A stretch of DNA of 64,000 nt, taken from contig VDMD01000002.1 of the NCBI GenBank assembly GCA_007026445.1, positions 1,054,001 through 1,118,000 on the forward strand, written 5' to 3'. Positions within the stretch are counted from its first letter, which is position 1. Every line of letters starts with the position of its first letter. The notes beneath the pieces are model-generated. The model did not search any database and was not told the DNA's origin. It saw only the letters and a program-made list of their open reading frames with translations. Origin of the DNA: Schizophyllum amplum (taxonomy: Eukaryota; Basidiomycota; Agaricomycetes; Agaricales; Schizophyllaceae). Shown here piece after piece: positions 55,857-64,000 of the stretch. A program made the position numbers and the translations under genes.

Positions 55857-58502
55857 TCATTCTCCACCCTGCCCGTCCGTCTGCAACGCGCCTATCAATC
55901 CCTCCAGAATATCGCTCTGTGACAACCCGCCCTCCCCCTCCCCGCGCGCCGCAGAATCCTCCGCATCTATATTGTCACGATAGACGCGCAATGTACCCAC
56001 TACATCACGCAGGGATAGGCTCTTGCGAGCGAGCATCTGCTCGAGATGTGCGCGGACCTGTAGTGTGCGGGTGAGTATGGGGCGTATGATACGAGCGGGG
56101 AAGGGGGGTATATGGGCAGCGATGTGCTGGCTGCGATGCGAAGGTAGTACAGGAGCACAAAAAGTCACTCACTCCATCGTCCTCCATGGCAATCCACGCG
56201 AGGATGTAGTCGACTGTTTGCAGCGTGAACAGTCCCCCGTCTAAGCGGCGCAAATACCACGTTTCCTCTTCCTCCTTCCCCGGCTTTTCCCCAGTCGCTT
56301 CTAGTTCCTACGTGGACTTCGTCAGCGTAGTTCGAACGTGCTGGCGGCACAGAAGTGCATCGCAGCAAAAATAAAGAAAAGGAAAACACTCACCACCCGC
56401 TCGACCCCAATCTCCTTCTCCGTCGCCCTGAGCCTTGCCGCCGCTCCGTCCCGGATATCCAGCAGCCGATCCGCCTTCTCATATTCGCTTTCGACGAACT
56501 TGGCCAGCAACCGGATGCGCGCGGGCGTTTCCGAGGGGATGTGCGTGAATAGCGAAGCGAGTATGCCGAGGACGTGCGCGGTGTCTTGGGGCAGAGGCGC
56601 CTCGGCGGCGTGTTTCTTTTTAGCGACCTGGGGAAGGATGTTCAGATGAGTGGCGGGGAAATAGAATAAAACAAAAAGAACAGTCGAGACGAGCAGAGGA
56701 GGTTGGACGCGTGGTAGGTTTAGAAGAGTCTGGCGAATGATATACACTACACGCACCTTCCCCATAAACGCCGCAAACAGGCCCTTCAGCCCCCCGTCCT
56801 CGATCAGTGCGACACACGCGGGTGCCCCTGCTGGGCCCGAGAGAGCAAAGTCGAGGGTTTTGATAGCTAATGTCCGCGACTGCTTCTTGTCTCTGCGAGT
56901 TATCGTCTCGTCAGCAGAAGTAATGGAGCAATAGTGCATACAACAAGCTAACGGTACGCACTTAATCATCAAGTTCATCAACTCCACTCCCTCCGCATCC
57001 AGGAACAGCTTCTTGACCTCTGGCTCCGCGAGTGCGGAGCACAGCGCGTCGAACAGGTTCTCCATGAACTCGGTCTCGTCCGCGTCTGCGGGGTCTCGGC
57101 GGCGGTATTGCTGGCAGAGTCGGGTCAGTCGTAATTGCAAGAGTGAGAGTCTTGAGAGCCACAGTCGCAAGCTTTCGTATAATGTTGTGCGCCAAAACTT
57201 CTTCACTCAGAAACACGTAGGCACTCACCGAAAGGACTTTCAGGATGCTTTCCACACCGTCCTTCTCGCCGAAAAAGAGTCGGTTTTCCCGGTTCGTCTG
57301 CAAAACGATGCTGAGCATCTCCGCGGCATACGAGCGGTTGTCGTCGTGCGCTTTGGCCTGTATTCGGTCAAGAATCCAGGGTAGGATGGCGGTTTTGGCG
57401 ACGAGGGGCTGGGAGAGGGAGGGGTCGGAGGAGAGGACGTTTTCAAAGACGCCTGGAAGCAGGTAAGTCAGTGATATTCGAGGAGATGGGTTCACGGACC
57501 GAGAATGTGGTATACACCCTGACGGTCGGACTCTTCCGCTTCGTTCAGGCGCTTCATGTTGTCAACGAGCAGCTCCATGACGGAGTGTTGGACCTATCGG
57601 CTAATGAGTATATCATATATGTGACAGGAGAAGCACACACCAATGCGTTAATGAGCTCCTTCAAAGCTCGTTCGCTTCTCGTGGTACCTCCCTCCTCTTC
57701 TTCCTCTTCCTCGTCTTCGTCAACTGCCTCCCCAACGTCCTCGTCCGTCAGCTCGTGCAGCACCTCGACCACGTCGATCGCAATGTCCACATTCTCGTGG
57801 CTCAAAAGGCCTATCAGAACTTCAAGAGTGCCCGAGCGCACGAGTTCCGGGTATGCGAGTGCAGGCGCCTGCGCAAGCGGCAGCAGCGCCTTCAGTGCGC
57901 CGTCCAGATCCGCCTCAGAGTCAATGAACCTGCGCACAGCACGTCAGCCATTCGACTATCTTCATAAAGGCGCACGGACGCACTTGGTCGGGTCGTCCGG
58001 CCACTTACTCCGGTGGTCCTGATTACGCGCCGCCGCACGCTCGAAGCGGAGCAGCGTGCGTCGGATGCCCGGTAATGCGAGCGCGCCGCTGTCATCGGCC
58101 TGCTCGCCTGCATTGTCGAAGATGTTAAGGATCTCCTTCTGCTCGCCAGTCAGGCCACCGCCGAAGAAGCGGCCTTCGTCGTCCTCCTCGGCAAAGTAGT
58201 CGGCGTCCCCGCCCGGCGCGAAGTCCCCGTCCCCATTCATCTCGTCGTCTTCGTCGATCACCTCAACTGCGGGGGCGCGTTCCTTTCCCTTCGCGCTGCC
58301 GTTGGTAGGGGGAGCGGGAGCGGGGGGCGCGTCCGTCTTCATCTTTTTCAAGAATTCGGGGTTGGGATTGTCGGGCATCTTGCGCTTGTTGCCGCCCGTC
58401 GAGTATTTGCCACTTGCAAAGCCGGCGCCCTGCAGGCCATTCAGCACTTCAACTACTATGGCAAATCTTCACACACCTTGAAGAGCTCGTCGACATTCAT
58501 CT
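55857..58502 (-). CDS. CTNNBL1: Beta-catenin-like protein 1 (CTNNBL1), spliceosome-associated
   Basis: Armadillo-type protein of the Prp19/CDC5L-associated spliceosome. The ATG at 58502 gives MNVDELFK; a 47-bp intron ending CTGCAG joins this to GAGFASGKYSTGG, avoiding a stop after residue 14. A basic NLS-like part follows (NKRKMPDNPNPEFLKKMK), then GGLTGEQKEILNIFDNAG. The ARM core has FIDSEADLDGALKALLPLAQ, YPELVRSGTLEVLIGLLSHEN, DIAIDVVEVLHELTDED, HSVMELLVDNMKRLNE, LVAKTAILPWILDRI, DNRSYAAEMLSIVLQTN, MENLFDALCSAL and VALIEDGGLKGLFAAFMGK. The end has DGGLFTLQTVDYILAWIAME and RAHLEQMLARKSLSLRDVVGT, with an acidic insert (DEDEEEEEEEGG). About nine introns. Length of about 600 residues fits the family. 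Confidence 0.94.
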
Positions 58503-58645
58503 TGAGCGTCGCGGTCGAGAGCAAGACGCGTAACCACGTGAGAGCGTTCGGCGCCCCGGACCGGACGGTACCGCGCCTTAATGAGCGACTCAGACGGGCT
58601 GCCGCGTTGGTCCCGACAACCCCCTGCTCTGCTCTGCCCACCACC
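58503..58645. promoter_or_regulatory. 143-bp bidirectional promoter of CTNNBL1 and the PUB-domain gene
   Basis: The start codons of CTNNBL1 (minus) and the PUB-domain gene (plus) are 143 bp apart. No TATA box seen. Co-regulation is inference. Confidence 0.45.
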
Positions 58646-59743
58646 ATGACTGCAAGCCCCGATGCCGCTCTGGCCGCCGTTGAACGCCGCTTGCAGGCGC
58701 TTCCTTCGCAACCTACTGCAGCACAGCTCGCAGCGGAGCACGACAAGCGCCAGAAGATGCGCAGGATGATCGGTGCGCGGTGGCGCGCCCCCCGTCCCTC
58801 GAATCGCATGATAACGTGCGCTTGCAGACCCCGGCATAGTGCGGCCAAACTCAATAGAGCAGGCGCTTGCCTCGATGAAGGTGCGCGGAGAGCCGCTGTG
58901 TCTTCGCCACAGTATCCCGTGGCACGGGCGCTTACCACGCTCCTGTGGCACAGATCTTGCTCGCAATAGCTGAGAACCTCCTTCGCGAACCCGATAACCC
59001 CAAATTTCGACAGTTCAAACCGACAAATAACACGATCAAAAAGAACCTCATCGACGTCAAGGGTGCACTCGAGTATGCTGTCGAGGTACGTCCCCCTGCA
59101 GTCCTCTTTGCTCTAATATATAAATCATATGTCACATAGATGGGATTCCGACCAGAGGTGCGGAGGCATCTTATGTGGTACCAAACGACTTATTGACGGT
59201 GTCGACGCTCGCAGGTCGTTGAATTCCAGCCATACTACACCTTCAACCCCAAACATCGGCATGAACTTGAGATCGGAGCAGCCTGCCTCCGCGAGTTCAT
59301 CAACCGCGAGACCGAGAAGACAGAGCGTGCCGCTGTGGCCAAAAAGAACGAGAAGGCCGCACGCGAGGCAGCCGCACTGAAAGTGCGTGTTGTGACACTC
59401 CTTGCCGTCCTCTCATCCTGCCGGTGCCACAATCAATCTTTACTGACCCTCTCGCCAGGTCAAGCTCGCCTACATGGATGACCGACAGCGCAAACTCGAG
59501 AACGACGAGCGCGAACGCGTAGCACGTGAAGCGCGCGAGCAAGCCAGAGCGGCCGCTGAAGCGCTGAAGGCCGCAAACCCCTCATCGCCACCAACATCCC
59601 CGCGCCCACAGTCGGAGATGGCAGTCGACGAAGACGAGGACGATGACGACGAGGATATGGGTCCACGGGTCAGACGGCGCAAGGGCCGCACCATGCCTGG
59701 TGTTGGGCATGTTCTGGGCGCACCGTCGCACGACGACGAGTAG
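58646..59743 (+). CDS. PUB-domain protein
   Basis: The ATG at 58646 (CCACCATG) gives MTASPDAALAAVERRLQALP. After the first introns, DPGIVRPNSIEQALASMK leads into a PUB domain, LLAIAENLLREPDNPKFRQF, KPTNNTIKKNLIDVKGALEYAV and MGFRPEVVEFQPYYTFNPKH. PUB domains bind the C-terminal tail of the AAA ATPase p97/Cdc48, so an adaptor role in ubiquitin-dependent extraction is likely. A long charged helix follows (REFINRETEKTERAAVAKKNEK; DDRQRKLENDERERVAREAR), probably coiled coil. The tail is acidic (EDEDDDDEDMG) and basic (RVRRRKGR) and ends at 59743. There is no UBX or transglutaminase domain, so it is neither a UBXN6 nor an NGLY1 orthologue of normal make-up. Four or five introns. Confidence 0.82.
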
Positions 59744-60198
59744 GGGACAAGCATCCTTCGACGCACCCCGCTTGCTAGCCCAAACATTGGCATATGGCAA
59801 GCTTCTACTGCATGCGTGTGCATGTAAAGGACTGTTGTTTTGCAAGGAAATGTACTATTTACCCGTCAATCGTATATGTTTTGACTATCGGGCCCTCGGC
59901 TTTTGAGAGACTGGCTTCAGGTGCGGTCAGTCAGTTCGACTTGCCAATCGCAAGCACAATGAGTCTTATCTCTCCTCACGAACACATCCTCACGAACGCA
60001 GACAACATCGTAAAGCAGAAGCACCATAACGATTGACTGCAGGGCACCGACGAGCAAGTATTGAAGTTACTACAGATCAATCCTTCACAGAAACCAAAAG
60101 AAGGACTCTTGCAAGAAAGCAATACGACGAATGTAACTCAGTCGACCCTGTAGCAGTGAGTGCAAGGGTCAGGGCTACTCTCTTAGTCCCACATCACT
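59744..60198. other. Convergent 3' flanks, no gene seen
   Basis: The PUB-domain gene and the large unknown gene converge here. Small open frames carry no motif; no repeat or RNA gene seen. Confidence 0.4.
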
Positions 60199-63100
60199 TC
60201 ACGACGACTTGGAGGGCATCGGCGGCGCCGGCGGCATGGGGAAGCGCGACAGCGATTCTCGTAAGGATGGTATCTCCGAATGAAGCATCGACGGCATCTC
60301 CGACTGGCGACGCTTGGGGAGGGCTCTGTCTACTCGAACGGTCAGCACATCAGTCTAAGTGAAATAACAGCGATGTACTCACCCTGCTCCAATATCACGC
60401 TAGACCTAACTGGTCGCGATGCCGCTTCTTGCAACATCTCCATCCGCTTGGAGATCGATGAACTCGAGCGCAGATGGCGCTCTGGACGACCCGGCTGCAG
60501 GCTCTCCTCCCCACCACGCCGACCCTCTTCCACAGCGCGCCGATGCGACGGCGGCTCCCGCATCGACGACGCGCGCGTAATAGGGGGTGTCACCCGGCTC
60601 AAAAATTCTGATGATTGTGCCGCGTTGTCTCGCGCCGCGAACTGGGAGCGCATCGCGTCGACCTTCCCCATGTACTCCGACCGCCGTCCCTCGTCCGAGC
60701 GGCCAGAGACCGTCGATGCGCGCGAGAGCGGGCGCGGACTCGCCGGTAACGTGCGCCCAGACGCAGGCCGCAGCATGGAGAGGCGCGCGGAGCCTGAGGT
60801 CAGCTTGGAACTGTCCCACTCGGGCGCTTCCATCTTCGTGCGGCGCGGCATCGGCGGCGGGTCGCGCGTCATCTCCGCCATCCGCATCTCCAACATGACC
60901 ATCGCGTGCAGCTCGGAGTGCGTAAGACGGTGACGCTTAGGGCGCGGTGGGGGCGAGGGACGAGCGGTAAGTGGTGAGTTCGAGCGCGCGGAGGACGGCG
61001 AGGATGTTCTGGGGACTTGCGAGCTTGATTTAGACAGCGGCGAGCGGGTCAGAGGTGACGATACTTGGGAGCTCGAGGCCCGCGAATGCGTGCCCGCTGT
61101 CGGCGCCGGCGGCAAAGGAACCGTGGGTGCTGGCGGCCGGGGAGCAGTCGATATGCGAACGCGACGCGAGATGGGCCGCGCCCGGACGAGCGTCCGTCCC
61201 GCAGGTGCGGGATATAAGTCGAAATGAGGGTAAACCGGGGCGTCTAGAAAAGCAGCGTAAGTTAATAATTACAACTATGTACCAGGATAATTGGAGGAGA
61301 GACACACATAACGAAAGGCAAGGGTAACGCCCCGCGCTCGTCACCGGGGGCAGGGTCTGGACAATGGTGCGCTCCTGCTCCTCCTTAAAAACAGGCATAA
61401 CGGCGTCATGCAGCTCTGTATGCGTCCGATGGGCGGGACGCGGCTTGCTAGAAGACGGCGAGCGAGGCATCAATGCAGCTGCATGTTCGAGCATGACCAC
61501 GGCGTGAAGTTGTGCATGCGTCCGCCCACGCGTTGGTTGCGAGCGCGACACCATAGACCGGGAGATCTTGGAGACGGTGTGTGCAGCCGGAGCAGGGTAC
61601 AGGTCAAAGTGCGGGTACACCGGGGCATCTACATGATACGCATGAGTATCCAGCAGTTAGGCTGTGCACCGAACACAACGTACACAAGCAGATGAAGGGA
61701 TAAATCTCGGTATGCGAAGTCGTAACAGAGCAACCGACGGATTTGGAGGTGGATTGCTGCTGCTTGTTCGACGCCGAGTGTGCCGGGTATAGATCGAAAT
61801 GTGGGTAGACAGCCGGATCTGAAGGGGTTCATCAATACTTGAAGAGTGATGTTGACTGCTTCCATACAAATGTTCAGGACCGGATACATGCCCCCTGCTG
61901 AAACAGGCGCCATTGTACGCTTTGCATGCTTCAGAGTAGACTGTGGTGTTTGGGCAGATATGCGCGAGGCGGCCGGGGAAGGATAGAGGTCTAGATGCGG
62001 GTATACCGGTGCGTCTACCAGCCGTCAATACAGTTGCAAGAGTGGAAGGGAAATTGATACCTACAGATGACCAGGAATGGGTAGCTGCTTGTGGCAACGG
62101 TGCGCAATTGAGGCGCAGCGACCTGCGGCGCGGCAGGTGCCCGGGTAGCCGGCCGCTCTACAGCAGGATAGATCTCGAGTGATGGGTACGCAGCCGGGTC
62201 TGAGTTCGCCTGTGAGTAGGATGCATGTGAAAGACAACATGAGCTACATGAACGTACTGGACTGAAGACGAATAGACAGAGGGAGACGTTTGACGACCGT
62301 GGCGCTCAGAACGCGCTTGCCCACTGTAGGTTTGCGCTCTGAAGAGACCACCGTGACAGTCGACCGTTGAACCACGATCGTCATCGACGGCTCGGGCGCA
62401 ATCTGCCTGGCCGCAGCCGGCGCACCAGACGTCGACACTGCAGGGTAGATGTTGTCCAAGTTGTACGGATAAACAGCGGGGTCTAGCACGTGTTAGTCCC
62501 ATGTCAGTATCCAGAAATCAAGAGTGCGCACAAATATCCAGGGACGGGTACTCCGATTGCAGGCGGATGGCCACGGTATACTCACCGTCCCTCGCATTAG
62601 CCTGAGTGTACGGCCAAACATGGTTCCATGGCGACGCCTTAAATGCATCGTAGTACGGGAAGGACATCGGATGCGGTCGCGTCTTCTTGACGCCCCGCTC
62701 TTGGTCGAAATCGAAAGCAATCTGAGCCGCGTCAGGGGTGCCGATGTGTTCCCTCTCCATGGGACTGGCGGGCCATGACGGAGCGCCCTAAGGTTTCGTC
62801 AATATGCATACAAATCGCAAGAAAGCTGGCCTACCCAAGAAGTGGCCGTTGACGGCGTGACCGGGCGGCTGAAATCACCACGGTTTGCCATATGGATCGA
62901 AGGGGACCGAGGGTATGCAGCAGGAGACGCAGGCCATTCAGATGGTGCTCCCCAGGAGGTAGCTGTCGTAGGAGTTACCGGCCGGCTGAATTCACCGCGG
63001 TAAGCCAGATGGATAGATGGCGACCGCGGGTACTGCGCGATCGGTGACGGCGGCCATGAACCAGGGCCCCAGGACGTTGCTGTCGTCGGCGTGCATGGAC

Positions 63101-64000
63101 GGCTGCCCATCATACGATAGGCAAGGTCGACGCTCGGCGCGCGGTACTGGTAGGCAGGCGACGCCGGCCATTCCGAAGGCGCACCCCACGAAGTTGCGGT
63201 GGTCGGCGTGGAAGGAGCATCCTCGAACATCCTGGCTGCAATGTCAGGTGTGTCGATGCGCGAACGCGTAGGCGCTGGCGAGGGCAGGTAGAGCGCGCCC
63301 CATGATGTGGCAGTCGATGCCGTCATGGCAACAGATCCTTCGGCACGCTGCGCAATGTGCACTGAGGGGACGCGGTCGGAGCCGTAGATGGACGCCTCCT
63401 GGTCGTAGTCCTCCGGACCGAACGAGCTGATCGACCATGCGAAGTCCTCAAGCCTGAGCTCTGACATCTCCTCATCATCCACGTCCTGAACTGATGCCTC
63501 CTCCTCCAAACCATCGGCATCATGAGCGAGCGGGGAAGGAAGTACAGCCGATGTCCGTGCACGCCACTTGCGCACTTTCCGTTCCAGCGCGCTCTGCGGC
63601 TCATCCTCCTGCATTATAGGCGACAGCTCGCGGGTCGGCGAATGGTGAAGCGAACCTGACGGCCGCGAGGGAGTGCGGGATTGCGGCTGCGACGTAGGAA
63701 AGTCGTAGCGCTCTACCAGGGAGAGCTTCTTCGGTATATGGCGTCTGGACAGGGCACCCGTGTGTGACTGGAGGTCGACGACAGATGTTGTCCTGCTTTC
63801 GTGACGTTCGTGTGCGGGTGGGGAGTGAGGCACATCCACGGTAGACATCGGTATGTCCATGGTGAAGGAAAGATCTTGCTCGCGCTGCGCCCCGGTGACC
63901 CATGACCTAAACCACCGCGCCTGCACGAAGTCGATGTCGAATTCTACCTTGCCTGCGATTGGCAATCTGCCGCCGTGCGAGAGTCCCATGTCGAATACAT
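60199..64000 (-). CDS. Unknown Ser/Pro-rich basidiomycete protein with duplicated exons, 5' end outside window
   Basis: Not assigned to a known function. The frame is open to the right edge, so the true start is probably outside; the first ATG inside is at 63989. The visible N-terminus has KVEFDIDFVQARWFRSWV. A long Ser/Pro/Glu-rich part is followed by four or five protein repeats built on TPTTATSWGAPSEWPASP and YPRSPSIHLAYRG (62870-63350). After QIAFDFDQERGVKK and ASPWNHVWPYTQANARDG come at least six small exons, each starting D/N-[AP]-x-x-YP and containing a [DE]-[LI]-YP (LDNIYP in one case) a few residues later. They begin at 62482, 62199, 62014, 61818, 61628 and 61243. A Ser/Arg-rich tail follows, and the last exon likely ends PMPSKSS at 60199. 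No transmembrane segment or enzyme motif seen. Confidence 0.7.

Overview
This window looks like a stretch of nuclear chromosome from a filamentous basidiomycete fungus, probably an agaricomycete. It is GC-rich, and the genes are packed on both strands and broken by many short GT-AG introns of about 45-60 bp. The proteins are clearly eukaryotic and fungal: Zn2Cys6 regulator, Ssd1/Dis3L2-like protein, Kre9-like cell-wall protein, Argonaute, Cox10 and intron-bearing tRNA-Asp genes. Most of the window is housekeeping sequence, and each gene below is named from residues that can be read directly.

Layout. 0-12.6 kb: a 5'-cut Rpr2/Rpp21/SNM1-type protein, a Ca2+-regulated mitochondrial carrier (-), a stand-alone RapZ-C-like protein (-), a membrane-anchored M19 dipeptidase (-), an RBM42-like RNA-binding protein (-), ribosomal protein L5 (+) and a uridine kinase/UPRT fusion (+). 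12.6-20.1 kb: a 7.5 kb gene-free block of repeats, described below. 20.2-30 kb: ribosomal protein L4 (+), a Zn2Cys6 factor (-), MED17 (+), a Kre9/GPI-like cell-wall protein (-) and VPS24 (+). 31-46 kb: SSD1-like (+), a decayed malate dehydrogenase fragment, ketopantoate reductase (-), an F-box protein (-) and a slicer-type Argonaute (-). 46-64 kb: a mitochondrial ABC half-transporter (-), tRNA-Asp (-), COX10 (+), tRNA-Asp (+), UTP15 (-), TCTP (+), CTNNBL1 (-), a PUB-domain protein (+), and a large unknown protein with tandemly duplicated exons (-, running off the right edge).

The 12.6-20.1 kb block is the accessory part. It holds a ~63-bp minisatellite, older degenerate arrays sharing a GCCC-TTCG-GGGC hairpin core, and a 1.2 kb terminal-inverted-repeat element with an 8-bp target duplication (hAT-like). 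It also holds a long-arm foldback element, and a set of repeats that point to a duplication followed by a 943-bp inversion. That inversion carries a second, oppositely oriented copy of the 3' end of the uridine kinase/UPRT gene. The copies appear identical wherever I compared them, so the event is either recent or an assembly fault. Only 113 bp of other sequence separates this block from the RPL4 start codon.

Functionally the genes fall into translation and RNA (L4, L5, UTP15, RBM42, CTNNBL1, SSD1, Argonaute, tRNA-Asp), mitochondria (carrier, ABC transporter, COX10), membrane traffic (VPS24), transcription (MED17, Zn2Cys6) and metabolism (uridine salvage, pantothenate, dipeptidase). I see no operon-like or secondary-metabolite clustering. 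CDS spans run from start to stop codon and include introns.
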